From positions 62,001 to 126,000 of the forward strand of contig NZ_JALJXV010000008.1 of the NCBI RefSeq assembly GCF_024170285.1: a stretch of DNA of 64,000 bases. Direction: 5' to 3'. Shown piece by piece: positions 22,006 through 31,101 of this stretch. Position numbers and translations under genes: made by a program. The stretch's first letter is position 1, and each line of letters begins with the position of its first letter. The notes under the pieces are model-generated. The model was not told the origin of the DNA. It made no database searches and saw only the letters and a list, made by a program, of their open reading frames with translations. The stretch comes from Natronocella acetinitrilica (GTDB lineage Bacteria; Pseudomonadota; Gammaproteobacteria; Nitrococcales; Aquisalimonadaceae).

Positions 22006-22326
22006 ATGGGTGACGAACGACGCAAAGGGTCGGACGACGGTGTTGCGCTGCAGGAGGCGAAGCCGAAGCTAAAACGTCCGCCCCTCTACAAAGTGCTTTT
22101 GATGAACGACGACTACACTCCGATGGAATTCGTCGTGGAGATCCTGCAGACCTTTTTCGCAATGGACAGGTCCAAAGCGACACAGGTGATGTTGCAGGTC
22201 CATACTAAGGGAAGCGGAGTCTGCGGCGTTTATGCCAGGGATGTGGCGGAAAGCAAGGTGGAGCAGGTGAACGAGTACGCGCGGCAACACCAGCACCCGC
22301 TCCTGTGTACCATGGAAGAGGCATGA
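22006..22326 (+). CDS. clpS: ATP-dependent Clp protease adaptor ClpS
   Basis: N-recognin that delivers N-degron substrates to ClpAP. 106 residues, same as E. coli. The core [20 protein letters not shown] contains the substrate-pocket Asn-Asp-Asp and Met, and the [17 protein letters not shown] segment is typical. The first ~26 residues form the flexible tail. The ATG at 22006 has only a weak ribosome site. It is followed after 104 bp by clpA, the standard pairing. Nearby bpt and aat encode the enzymes that create N-degrons for this adaptor. Confidence 0.96.
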   Translation: MGDERRKGSDDGVALQEAKPKLKRPPLYKVLLMNDDYTPMEFVVEILQTFFAMDRSKATQVMLQVHTKGSGVCGVYARDVAESKVEQVNEYARQHQHPLLCTMEEA

Positions 22327-22430
22327 AGAAGGGTGGCGATGGAAGGTTGGAACCGGCCCGTCGACTACTTGTCCGAATGCAGGGTGCAGCCCTTGGCTGC
22401 ACGTCTAGCCCACTGTCGAGGTGAGAACGC

Positions 22431-24719
22431 ATGCTGAGCAAAGAGCTGGAGTTCACGCTTAACCTGGCCTTCAAGGAGGCTCGGGAGAAGCGGCACGAGT
22501 TCCTCACCGTCGAGCATCTACTGCTTGCACTGACGGACAATCCGACGGCGGTTGGTGTCCTCAAGGCTTGCGGGGCCGACCTGCCTCGCCTGAAGCAGGA
22601 TCTCGAAGCATTTCTTGACGAAACCACGCCGCTGCTGCCGCCAAACGATAGTCGCGAGACGCAGCCGACGCTGGGCTTCCAGCGCGTCTTGCAGCGGGCG
22701 ATCCTCCATGTTCAGTCGGCGGGCATCAAGGAAGTCACCGGCGCCAACGTGCTGGTGGCGATCTTCAGCGAGCAGGAATCCCAGAGCGTCTACTTCCTGC
22801 ACAAGCAGAGCATCACCCGCCTCGATGTCGTCAATTACGTCTCTCACGGGATCTCCAAGGTCTCCGATGAGAGTGGCCCCTCACCCGAGGCGCCGTCCCA
22901 GTCGGTGAGCGGCGATGGCGATGAGGAAGGCCAGGGGGAGGGTAACGCCAACAAGTCTCCCCTGGAGAGTTTCGCCACCAACCTGAACGAGCGGGCCCGG
23001 CGGGGGCAGATCGACCCGCTGATCGGTCGGCAGCAGGAGGTTGATCGCACGATTCAGGTACTGTGTCGGCGGCGCAAGAACAACCCGCTCTATGTCGGTG
23101 AGGCCGGCGTTGGCAAGACCGCCATCGCAGAGGGCCTGGCCAAGCTGATTGTCGAGGGCGACGTTCCGGACGTGCTCAAGAAATCGACTATCTATTCCCT
23201 GGATCTCGGCGCGCTGGTGGCAGGTACCAAGTACCGCGGCGATTTCGAAAAACGGCTCAAGGGGCTGCTGAAGCAGTTGCAGAAGACGCCGGGCGCGGTG
23301 CTGTTCATCGATGAAATTCACACGATCATCGGCGCGGGTTCGGCCTCCGGTGGTGTCATGGATGCCAGTAACCTGATCAAGCCGGTGCTCGCCAACGGCG
23401 AACTCAAGTGCATCGGATCCACCACTTACCAGGAATATCGCGGCATCTTCGAGAAGGATCGTGCCCTGGCCCGGCGCTTCCAGAAGATCGACGTGCCCGA
23501 GCCGAGCGTTGACGACACCTATCGCATTCTCAAGGGGCTTAAAAGCCGCTTCGAGGAGCACCACGACGTCAAGTACGCGGACCGGGCCCTGCGCGCCGCT
23601 GCGGAACTGGCGGGCAAGCACATCAACGATCGTCGCCTGCCGGACAAGGCCATCGATGTCATTGACGAAGCAGGGGCCCGCATCAAGCTGCTGCCACCGT
23701 CGAAGCAGAAAAAGAACATCGGTGTCGCCGACATCGAGGCAGTCGTGGCCAGCATGGCGCGCATTCCGCCGAAGCGGGTGTCCAGCTCGGACATGAAGAC
23801 GCTGGAGTTCCTTGAGCGCGACCTCAAGGCGGCGATCTTTGGTCAGGAGGTGGCCATCGAGACCCTGGCCGCGACCATCAAGATGTCCCGGGCGGGACTC
23901 TCGTCGCCGCAGAAGCCCACGGGCAGCTTCCTCTTCGCCGGGCCGACTGGTGTGGGCAAGACAGAGGTGACCCGGCAACTGGCGCAGCAGTTGGGCGTCG
24001 AGCTGATCCGCTTCGACATGTCCGAGTACATGGAGCGGCATACGGTGTCCCGGCTGATCGGGGCGCCTCCGGGCTATGTGGGGTTCGATCAGGGTGGGTT
24101 GCTCACGGAAGAAGTGATCAAACACCCCTATTCGGTGGTGCTGCTGGATGAGATCGAGAAGGCGCATCCGGACGTGTTCAACCTGCTACTGCAGGTCATG
24201 GACCATGGCACGCTCACCGACAACAACGGTCGCAAGGCGGATTTCCGCAACGTGGTGCTGATCATGACCACCAACGCCGGGGCCGAGCAGATGAGTCGGC
24301 CGTCCATCGGCTTTGCGCCACAGGATCACAGCACCGATGGGATGGAAGCCATCAAGCGGATGTTCACGCCGGAGTTCCGCAACCGGATGGACGCGATCAT
24401 TCAGTTCAACGGCCTTGATGCCGCGACGGTGCGCCGCGTGGTCGACAAGTTCGTCAATGAACTGGTCGTCCAGTTGCGTGACAAGAACGTGGTGCTCAAG
24501 GTCGACGAGGAGGCCCGCAACTGGCTCGCTGAGCACGGCTACGACCCCAAGATGGGCGCACGTCCCATGGAGCGCCTCATCCAGGAGTCGATTCGCAAGC
24601 CGCTCGCCGAGGAATTGCTGTTTGGTCGTCTGTCCGCCGGTGGCGAAGTGGTCGTCCGTGTCGACGACGCCGGCAGCCTGAGCTTCCATTACAGTACGGA
24701 GGCGGAACCGGCGCTGTAG
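22431..24719 (+). CDS. clpA: ATP-dependent Clp protease ATP-binding subunit ClpA
   Basis: Hexameric AAA+ unfoldase partner of ClpP. 762 residues (E. coli 758). N-domain 1-140, first AAA module with Walker A GEAGVGKTA (about residue 220) and Walker B VLFIDEIHT, second AAA module with GPTGVGKTE (about 505) and VVLLDEIEKAHPD. The ClpP-docking loop tripeptide is expected in the second module near ATKRMF-type sequence but I did not pinpoint it. A GAGGTGAG ribosome site precedes ATG 22431. A strong terminator follows. Together with clpS it forms a two-gene unit. Confidence 0.97.
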   Translation: MLSKELEFTLNLAFKEAREKRHEFLTVEHLLLALTDNPTAVGVLKACGADLPRLKQDLEAFLDETTPLLPPNDSRETQPTLGFQRVLQRAILHVQSAGIKEVTGANVLVAIFSEQESQSVYFLHKQSITRLDVVNYVSHGISKVSDESGPSPEAPSQSVSGDGDEEGQGEGNANKSPLESFATNLNERARRGQIDPLIGRQQEVDRTIQVLCRRRKNNPLYVGEAGVGKTAIAEGLAKLIVEGDVPDVLKKSTIYSLDLGALVAGTKYRGDFEKRLKGLLKQLQKTPGAVLFIDEIHTIIGAGSASGGVMDASNLIKPVLANGELKCIGSTTYQEYRGIFEKDRALARRFQKIDVPEPSVDDTYRILKGLKSRFEEHHDVKYADRALRAAAELAGKHINDRRLPDKAIDVIDEAGARIKLLPPSKQKKNIGVADIEAVVASMARIPPKRVSSSDMKTLEFLERDLKAAIFGQEVAIETLAATIKMSRAGLSSPQKPTGSFLFAGPTGVGKTEVTRQLAQQLGVELIRFDMSEYMERHTVSRLIGAPPGYVGFDQGGLLTEEVIKHPYSVVLLDEIEKAHPDVFNLLLQVMDHGTLTDNNGRKADFRNVVLIMTTNAGAEQMSRPSIGFAPQDHSTDGMEAIKRMFTPEFRNRMDAIIQFNGLDAATVRRVVDKFVNELVVQLRDKNVVLKVDEEARNWLAEHGYDPKMGARPMERLIQESIRKPLAEELLFGRLSAGGEVVVRVDDAGSLSFHYSTEAEPAL

Positions 24720-24758
24720 CCCAGGCTACGGTAAGCAATAAGGTAACGCCTTGCCCTA

Positions 24759-24793
24759 CGGTGCGCTTCGCTCTGCGAACGCACCGTTTTTTA
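24759..24793 (+). terminator. Rho-independent terminator of clpSA
   Basis: CGGTGCG (24759-24765) pairs with CGCACCG (24780-24786) with an inner TTCG/CGAA stem, followed by TTTTTT. It lies about 40 bp after the clpA stop. Confidence 0.85.
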
Positions 24794-24825
24794 TGCCTGG
24801 GTTCGAGTGGTCTGCGGGTCGTTTG

Positions 24826-25044
24826 CTAGCGGGCGCGGTAGGTGATGCGGCCCTTGGTGAGATCGTAGGGCGTAAGTTCAACCGTGACGGTATCTCCGGT
24901 GAGTATGCGGATGTAGTGCTTGCGCATCTTGCCAGAGATGTGGGCGGTTACCACATGGCCGTTCTCAAGTTCTACCCGGAACATGGTGTTGGGCAGCGTT
25001 TCGACAACCTTCCCCTGCATCTTGATGTGGTCTTCGCGAGCCAT
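24826..25044 (-). CDS. infA: Translation initiation factor IF-1
   Basis: 72 residues, the exact usual IF-1 length, single S1/OB-fold domain: [15 protein letters not shown] start, [20 protein letters not shown] and the [18 protein letters not shown] end. It binds the 30S A site during initiation. It is convergent with clpA and downstream of bpt (118 bp gap) on the minus strand, the order aat-bpt-infA known from other gammaproteobacteria (aat-infA in E. coli). Confidence 0.98.
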   Translation of the reverse strand: MAREDHIKMQGKVVETLPNTMFRVELENGHVVTAHISGKMRKHYIRILTGDTVTVELTPYDLTKGRITYRAR

Positions 25045-25162
25045 TCAGTCGTGTTCTCCCGATTCTGCTGCATCGAGTCGCGAGTTTGGCCCCCCGCGAC
25101 AAAAAGTCAAGAGTCTACCAGATTGCCTGTGGTGGGGCAGCCGGCGTGCGGGTCATGGCGCA

Positions 25163-25888
25163 TCATGGAGTGCGCAGCCAGCGCCCGCCGGTGTGGATTT
25201 CGTGGGGTCGAAAAGTGGCCTTGTAGCGCATCTTCGGTGATTCGGCGATCCAGTATCCCAGGTAGACGTAGGCGAGACCGTTCATGCGTGCATGCTCGAT
25301 CTGGGCGAGGATCCCGAAAGTGCCCAGGCTGCGGCGGGCAAGCTCCGGATGGAAGAACGTGTAGACGGCGCTCAGGCCGTCAGCCAGACGGTCGGTAACA
25401 GCGACGCCAAGCAGATCCTGCCCGCGGCGCATTTCGAGGAACACCGTGTCCGACCAGTTGGAGACCAGGAACTCCATGTAACGTTCCGGATCGTGTTCAT
25501 CCATACCGCTGCCGGGGTGGCGATGACTCATGTAATGCCGGTACAGGGCGAAATGTTGCTGCACGAAAACCGGAGGGCGCTGGATGATGCGTATGTCCTG
25601 GTTACGGTTCCAGCATCGCCGTTGTGCTCGATTCGCACAGAAATCCGCAACTGGGATGCGTAGTGACTTGCAGCTGCTGCAGCCGGCACAGCCGGGCTGG
25701 TAGATGAAGTGTCCACTGCGTCGCATCCCCTGGGTGATCAGGCGACTGTAGTGGGCGTTGGAGACCGGGAAGGCGGGGTCGACAAACACGGTTCTGGCGG
25801 AGCGATCTTCCAGGTAGGAGCAGGCATGCTCGCCCGTGGAATAGAGCCAGAGTGTACCTGAGCCGGGATTGCGCTGGTCGCTCTTCAT
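25163..25888 (-). CDS. bpt: Aspartate/glutamate leucyltransferase (bacterial protein transferase)
   Basis: Family of arginyl-tRNA-protein transferase-like enzymes; the bacterial Bpt transfers Leu to N-terminal Asp/Glu, creating N-degrons read by ClpS. 241 residues. The N-terminal CAGCSSCKSLRIPV cysteine cluster (about residues 66-79) and the C-terminal GYWIAESPKMRYKATFRPHE signature are clear. The start ATG overlaps the aat stop by 4 bp (25885-25888), so the two transferases are translationally coupled. Confidence 0.93.
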   Translation of the reverse strand: MKSDQRNPGSGTLWLYSTGEHACSYLEDRSARTVFVDPAFPVSNAHYSRLITQGMRRSGHFIYQPGCAGCSSCKSLRIPVADFCANRAQRRCWNRNQDIRIIQRPPVFVQQHFALYRHYMSHRHPGSGMDEHDPERYMEFLVSNWSDTVFLEMRRGQDLLGVAVTDRLADGLSAVYTFFHPELARRSLGTFGILAQIEHARMNGLAYVYLGYWIAESPKMRYKATFRPHEIHTGGRWLRTP

Positions 25889-26616
25889 GACTCGTCCAGA
25901 GGATGGAAGTCGCCGTCGAATTGCCAGTGTGGGCCTGGGGGTGGGGGCTGCGCAACCGCCTCGTTGAGTTCCTGTTGAAAACGACGTCTTGGGACGTCAA
26001 CAGCGCCCAGGCTGTAGAGGTGTCCCGAGCCAACCTGGCAATCGAGAAACGGAAACTGCCAGCGTCGCAATTGCCTGACCAGCCATGTCAGGGCGATTTT
26101 CGATCCATTGGTCTCGTCGCTGAACATGGACTCGCCGAAGAATCCGCGGCCCAGGGAGACACCATATAGCCCGCCGATAAGGGCTTCCCCACGCCAGACT
26201 TCCACCGAGTGAGCCTGCCCGCGTTGGTGGAGTCGGACATAGGCAGCGAACATGTCGCGGGTAATCCAGGTGCCTTTCTGTCCCGGGCGGGGTGCTGCAC
26301 AGCGCCGCATGACCAGGGGGAACGCTCTGTCCAGTGAAACCGTATAGTCCGGCCTGCGCAGACTGCGGCGCAGGCTGCGGGAAATATGGAGTTGGTCAGT
26401 ATAGATCAGGGTGCGGGGGTCCGGTGACCACCAGAGCACCGGTTGGCCTTCCTCGAACCAGGGGAAGATGCCGCGTTTGTAGGCAAGCTCGAGGCGGGCA
26501 GTATCCAGTGATCCGCCAACAGCCAAAAGCCCGTTCGGCACCGGTAGCGCGTTGTCGATAGGTGGAAACTCCGGTGCACCGTCGGTTGGCAGCCATGTTA
26601 TCGGCAGTTCCGCCAT
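25885..26616 (-). CDS. aat: Leucyl/phenylalanyl-tRNA-protein transferase
   Basis: Transfers Leu or Phe from tRNA to proteins with N-terminal Lys or Arg, making them ClpAP substrates. 243 residues (E. coli 234). Signatures: NGLLAVGGSLDTARLELAY, GIFPWFEEGQPVLWWSPDPR, YGVSLGRGFFGESMFS and DCQVGSGHLYSLGA. It overlaps bpt by 4 bp. First gene of aat-bpt, with infA downstream. Confidence 0.96.
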   Translation of the reverse strand: MAELPITWLPTDGAPEFPPIDNALPVPNGLLAVGGSLDTARLELAYKRGIFPWFEEGQPVLWWSPDPRTLIYTDQLHISRSLRRSLRRPDYTVSLDRAFPLVMRRCAAPRPGQKGTWITRDMFAAYVRLHQRGQAHSVEVWRGEALIGGLYGVSLGRGFFGESMFSDETNGSKIALTWLVRQLRRWQFPFLDCQVGSGHLYSLGAVDVPRRRFQQELNEAVAQPPPPGPHWQFDGDFHPLDES

Positions 26617-26670
26617 GGGATTGTTGGTCTACCTGTCCATTCAGCCGTGGTATTCCATCAGGTCCTTAGC

Positions 26671-27831
26671 CTACCGCGATTCCATGGCTGGCGCGCAGCC
26701 GGCCTTGTAGGGACTATGGGTTGCCAGTTCTTCCATGTAGCCCCGGACCATCGGGGTTTCTCGATGCAGGAAATCGGCGATCGCCCGGCGAAAGCCTTCG
26801 TCCTCGATCCAGTGCAGCGAATGTGTCTGACGTGGCAGGAATCCGCGCGCGATCTTGTGTTCGCCCTGGGCGCCCGGTTCGAACCAGTCCAGACCTTCTC
26901 GAATGCAATACTCGATGCCCTGGTAGTAGCAGGTTTCAAAGTGCATGCCCGGATGCTCCACCCGACATCCCCAGTACCGGCCATACAGGCTGTCGTCGCT
27001 GCGCAGGAGCAACGCCGCCCCGTCCATGCGGTTATCCTGCCAGGCCTGAACCATCAGGACACGACCGGCCAGCTTCTCGCCGATCTCGGCAAAGAAGGCT
27101 CTGGTGAGAACCGGAAGATTGCCGTGTTCCTCGAAAGTGCGGGTGTAGAAATCGTGGAAGGTGTCCCAGGCCCCGTCATCGACCTGGTCGCCGGGCACGA
27201 TACGGAACGTCAGGCCTGCCTCCGCCGCAAGGCGCCGCTCGCGGCGTATGTTCTTGCGCTTCTTGTTGCTGAGGGTGTCGAGGAAGGCGTCGAAATCAGC
27301 GTATCCCTGATTGTTCCAGTGGAACTGGCAACCGGCTCGACGCATCCAGCCTGCCTCGATGAAACCGCTGCCCTGCTGGGCTTCGGCAAACAGGCAGTGC
27401 GCGCCTGACAGGCCCTGCCCGCGACACAGGGCGACTGCGGCGGCCGCCAGGTGCGCCATTGCCTGTTCGGCAGAGAAGCCGGGTTGGACCAGAACACGAG
27501 GGCCGGTTGCCGGTGTGTAGGGGACGGCCATCACCAGCTTCGGGTAATAGTCGCCGCCAGCCCGCTCGTAGGCATTGGCCCATGCCCAGTCGAATACGAA
27601 CTCGCCCCAGGAGTTGCCCTTGAGGTAGGCTGGCGCAGCGCCCAGCAGCTCACCATTGTCGCTCTCCAGCAGCAGGTGCAAGGGTTGCCAGCCGTTACCC
27701 TGCGACACGGCGCCATGGCGCTCCAGGGCGTGCAGAAACTCATGCCGCAGAAACGGGTTTTCAGCGCCATTCAGGTGGTTCCAGCGCTGCGCCGGCACGC
27801 TGTCAAGGCTGGTGATTGTTCGGACCTGCAA
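26671..27831 (-). CDS. GNAT-fold protein, DUF482 (FemAB-like peptidoglycan-related) family
   Basis: About 386 residues. The sequence has the DUF482 layout: WGEFVFDWAWANAYERAGGDYYPKL near residue 85, KKRKNIRRERR basic patch near 190, and the HFETCYYQGIEYCI / QGEHKIARGF C-terminal core. The family has two GNAT folds like FemX and is often labelled peptidoglycan biosynthesis, but its reaction is not known. I prefer TTG 27831 because AGGGAGA lies 10 bp upstream and the residues before it do not look conserved; ATG 27903 and ATG 27927 are alternatives. It ends 54 bp before aat starts and may be co-transcribed with it. Confidence 0.8.
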   Translation of the reverse strand: MQVRTITSLDSVPAQRWNHLNGAENPFLRHEFLHALERHGAVSQGNGWQPLHLLLESDNGELLGAAPAYLKGNSWGEFVFDWAWANAYERAGGDYYPKLVMAVPYTPATGPRVLVQPGFSAEQAMAHLAAAAVALCRGQGLSGAHCLFAEAQQGSGFIEAGWMRRAGCQFHWNNQGYADFDAFLDTLSNKKRKNIRRERRLAAEAGLTFRIVPGDQVDDGAWDTFHDFYTRTFEEHGNLPVLTRAFFAEIGEKLAGRVLMVQAWQDNRMDGAALLLRSDDSLYGRYWGCRVEHPGMHFETCYYQGIEYCIREGLDWFEPGAQGEHKIARGFLPRQTHSLHWIEDEGFRRAIADFLHRETPMVRGYMEELATHSPYKAGCAPAMESR

Positions 27832-28014
27832 GGTAACTGTTCTCCCTGGAGCGTTTCCGTTGTTCCCATCGGACACTACGAGGATGGGTATGTTGCAGCG
27901 CATGAACAAGGGTTGCTCATGGTACATTAGGCGCGATCGCTAGGCTGCGGATATCACCGCAACTGCAACGTGACAGCCGACTCGTGTCTTCGCAGACGAC
28001 ACCTGGGTGGTGGG

Positions 28015-28048
28015 CAGCCCTGTCGCCTGGATGCAACAGGGCTGTTTT
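28015..28048 (+). terminator. Orphan intrinsic-terminator-like hairpin upstream of ftsK
   Basis: CAGCCCTGT (28015-28023) and ACAGGGCTG (28036-28044) form a perfect 9-bp stem with a 12-base loop, followed by TTTT. It reads on the plus strand, but no plus-strand gene lies before it: the upstream DUF482 gene is on the minus strand. It could end a small RNA made from about 27930-28048 or act as an attenuator for ftsK 70 bp downstream. Confidence 0.55.
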
Positions 28049-28116
28049 GCAGAATTTCAGTATTCGTAGTAACTTGCGCAAATGATTTCAATTGATTTCT
28101 GATAACGGGACGCTGC

Positions 28117-30426
28117 GTGGCCCGCTCTGATTCCGAGAACAAGCTGCCGTCCCCGTTGGGGCATCATGTCGGTCGCGGCCTGCGCGAGGGTTTGCTGTTC
28201 CTGCTGCTCGCGGTTTCCATCTACCTGATTGCCGCCCTGGTGACGTATCACCCCAATGATCCCGGCTGGAGTTTCAGCGGTGCAGGGCAGCCCGTTCAGA
28301 ATGCCGGTGGCGTTGCCGGAGCCTGGTTTGCCGATGTCTTCCTGTTTCTGTTTGGTTACCTGGCCTATCTCTTTCCGGTGATGATCGCCCTGTCCGGCTG
28401 GCTGGCGTGGCGCTGGCAGCGCCAGGACGGTCAGTTCCACTGGGGCATCTTTGGCCTTCGCACTCTCGGATTCCTGTTCACGCTTGTCACCGGGGCCGGC
28501 CTTGCCGCTCTCCACGTACAGGCGTTTCCCGGCAGCGTTCCACTGCATGCCGGCGGCATTCTCGGTGATCTGGTCGGGCAGGGGCTGGAACAGTTGTTCA
28601 GCTTCCTCGGCGCCACCTTGTTTCTGCTGGCGGCCTTCCTTGCCAGCGTCACGCTCTTCACCGGCCTCTCCTGGCTCAGCCTGATCGATCTGGTGGGGCG
28701 GATCACCCTTGCGGTCATGGCGTGGTTTGGCCAACGGCTCATCGCGGTTCGTGATGTCTGGGCCGGGCGGCGGGCCCGACGTGAGCGCCAGGAAACCGTG
28801 GCCCGCAAGAAAGACAAGGTACGACATCGGGAGCCGCCCCGAATCGGCGTGATGGAGCCCACCCTCAAGCCTGGAAAAAAGGCGGCCCAAGCCCCCCAGA
28901 TGCCACTTTTCGAGGCCGACGTGTCCCCGGGGTCCAAGCCGTCACTGGGTTTGCTTGACCAACCGCGGGAGCACAAGCAGGGCTATTCCAAGGAGGCGCT
29001 GGATGCCATGTCTCGCCAGCTGGAGATGAAGCTTGCGGACTTCGGTGTGGAAATCCAGGTGGTTGCCGTGGAGCCCGGGCCGGTCATCACGCGCTTCGAG
29101 GCGCAGCCGGCACCCGGTGTAAAAGTCAGTCAGGTCAGTAATCTGGCCAAGGATCTTGCCCGCGCCCTGTCCGTGACCAGTGTTCGGGTGGTTGAAGTCA
29201 TCCCCGGCAAGTCGGTCATCGGGCTCGAGATCCCCAATGAGCACCGGCAGGTCATCGCCTTCAGCGAGATCATCGGCTCCGAGGCGTGGGAGCAGGCGGG
29301 GCAACCTCTGTCGCTCGCCCTGGGCAAGGATATTGGTGGCCAGCCCATCGTCGTTGATCTTGCCAAGATGCCGCACCTGCTGGTTGCCGGCACCACCGGC
29401 TCGGGGAAGTCCGTCGGTGTCAACGCCATGATCCTCAGCCTGTTGTACCGCAACCAGGCAGAAGATGTCCGCCTCATCATGATCGACCCCAAGATGCTGG
29501 AGCTTTCCGTCTACGACGGTATTCCGCACCTGCTGGCGCCGGTGGTGACGGACATGAAAGAAGCCGCCAACGCCTTGCGCTGGTCGGTGGGCGAGATGGA
29601 ACGTCGCTACCGTCTGATGGCGGCGCTGGGCGTGCGCAACATCGCCGGATACAACCGCAAGGTGCGGGAGGCGCGGGAGCAGGGTGAGCCGCTGAAGGAT
29701 CCCCTCTGGCGGACTCCCGAACTGGATCCGGATGCCGAGCATCCAGAGCTTGAGGTCCTGCCCTATATCGTCATCGTCGTAGACGAGTTCGCCGACATGA
29801 TGATGATGGTGGGCAAGAAGGTGGAAGAGCTGATTGCCCGGCTTGCCCAGAAGGCGAGGGCCGCCGGCCTGCACCTCATCCTTGCCACCCAGCGGCCATC
29901 GGTGGATGTGATTACCGGCCTGATCAAGGCCAACATCCCCACGCGCATGGCTTTTCAGGTGTCCTCCAAGATCGATTCCCGCACCATACTCGACCAGCAG
30001 GGCGCGGAGGCGCTCCTGGGGCACGGCGATATGCTTTATCTGCCACCGGGGACGGGGCTGCCCATGCGGGTGCATGGCGCCTTTGTGTCCGACGCCGAGG
30101 TGCACAAGGTGGTCGGCCATCTCAAGGAGCAGGGCGAACCCGACTACATCGACGGCGTGCTTGAAGAGAGCTCTGATGGGCAGCCGATACCCGGCATTCC
30201 CGGGGAATCCGGCGGCGACGCCGAGTCCGATCCGCTCTATGACCAGGCCGTGCGCGTCGTTACGGAGACCCGAAGGGCGTCGATCTCCGGCGTGCAGCGA
30301 CGGCTCAAGATCGGCTATAACCGCGCCGCCCGTCTTGTCGAGGACATGGAGTCCGCCGGGATTGTCGGCCCACTCCAGTCCAATGGCAGCCGCGAGGTCA
30401 TCGCGCCGCCCCCGCCCAAGGACTGA
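28117..30426 (+). CDS. ftsK: DNA translocase FtsK
   Basis: Septal DNA pump that clears chromosome dimers at division. 769 residues, a short-linker form. Four transmembrane segments lie at about residues 23-45, 70-95, 105-130 and 155-185, then a linker of roughly 80 residues. The motor has Walker [12 protein letters not shown] (about 427) and Walker [15 protein letters not shown], and the gamma winged helix ([18 protein letters not shown] onward) reads KOPS-type sequences. The start is GTG 28117 with a CGGGA ribosome site. It heads a plus-strand run ftsK-lolA-rarA-serS, the common gammaproteobacterial order. Confidence 0.96.
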   Translation: MARSDSENKLPSPLGHHVGRGLREGLLFLLLAVSIYLIAALVTYHPNDPGWSFSGAGQPVQNAGGVAGAWFADVFLFLFGYLAYLFPVMIALSGWLAWRWQRQDGQFHWGIFGLRTLGFLFTLVTGAGLAALHVQAFPGSVPLHAGGILGDLVGQGLEQLFSFLGATLFLLAAFLASVTLFTGLSWLSLIDLVGRITLAVMAWFGQRLIAVRDVWAGRRARRERQETVARKKDKVRHREPPRIGVMEPTLKPGKKAAQAPQMPLFEADVSPGSKPSLGLLDQPREHKQGYSKEALDAMSRQLEMKLADFGVEIQVVAVEPGPVITRFEAQPAPGVKVSQVSNLAKDLARALSVTSVRVVEVIPGKSVIGLEIPNEHRQVIAFSEIIGSEAWEQAGQPLSLALGKDIGGQPIVVDLAKMPHLLVAGTTGSGKSVGVNAMILSLLYRNQAEDVRLIMIDPKMLELSVYDGIPHLLAPVVTDMKEAANALRWSVGEMERRYRLMAALGVRNIAGYNRKVREAREQGEPLKDPLWRTPELDPDAEHPELEVLPYIVIVVDEFADMMMMVGKKVEELIARLAQKARAAGLHLILATQRPSVDVITGLIKANIPTRMAFQVSSKIDSRTILDQQGAEALLGHGDMLYLPPGTGLPMRVHGAFVSDAEVHKVVGHLKEQGEPDYIDGVLEESSDGQPIPGIPGESGGDAESDPLYDQAVRVVTETRRASISGVQRRLKIGYNRAARLVEDMESAGIVGPLQSNGSREVIAPPPPKD

Positions 30427-30483
30427 ACCCACCGACATGCCGGCGGTCCGCATCTGGTAGCAGTCCAACCCGAGGTCTAGAAC

Positions 30484-31101
30484 ATGGTTCACATCCCCCG
30501 CCTTATTCTCTTCTTCGCGCTGCTGCTGGCGCCGCTGGCCCTTTACGCCGGCAAGGCGGAACTGGAACGCTACTACGCCGACGTGAAAACGCTGGAGGGG
30601 CGATTCGTCCAGGAAACCGCGGATGAGGATGGACGTGTTCTGGAGCGTAGCGAGGGGCATATGCGAATCGCCCGGCCGAATCGCTTCAACTGGCAGTACG
30701 AAACCCCCTACGAGCAGCAGATCGTCGCCGACGGAGAGCGGGTCTGGGTCTACGATGTGGACCTGCTTCAGGTCAGCGTGCGCCCGTTGGAAGACGTGCT
30801 GGGCAGTGGCCCGGCGTTGCTGTTGAGCGGTGAACTCGACGCGTTGGAAGAGCAGTTCCGCATCAGCGAGGATAACGGCTGGTTGTTGCTCGAGCCCCGC
30901 AGCCGTGGCTGGGAGATCGAGGAGGCGCGACTGCGCTTCGAGGACGGGGTGCCGGTGGAGGTGGTCATTATGGATGGGCTCGGGCAGAAGAACACGCTGC
31001 GGCTCAGTGAACTGCGGGTCAATGACGAAATTGCGCCGGAACATTTCCAGTTCGAGCCGCCACCGGAAGCCGACGTACTCGGCGAGGACGAGGAATGGTA
31101 G
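30484..31101 (+). CDS. lolA: Outer-membrane lipoprotein carrier protein LolA
   Basis: Periplasmic chaperone that ferries lipoproteins from LolCDE to LolB. 205 residues with a signal peptide (hydrophobic 7-20, cleavage after LYA at about 22). The mature start ELERYYADVKTLEGRFVQ and the MRIARPNRFNWQYETPYEQ strand pair are classic LolA. It lies 57 bp after ftsK and overlaps rarA by 7 bp at its 3' end. Confidence 0.96.
   Translation: MVHIPRLILFFALLLAPLALYAGKAELERYYADVKTLEGRFVQETADEDGRVLERSEGHMRIARPNRFNWQYETPYEQQIVADGERVWVYDVDLLQVSVRPLEDVLGSGPALLLSGELDALEEQFRISEDNGWLLLEPRSRGWEIEEARLRFEDGVPVEVVIMDGLGQKNTLRLSELRVNDEIAPEHFQFEPPPEADVLGEDEEW

Noticed and set aside
28942-31044. Minus-strand open frame of about 700 codons opposite ftsK and lolA
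   Set aside because: It crosses two conserved genes and their junction; no signature of its own.
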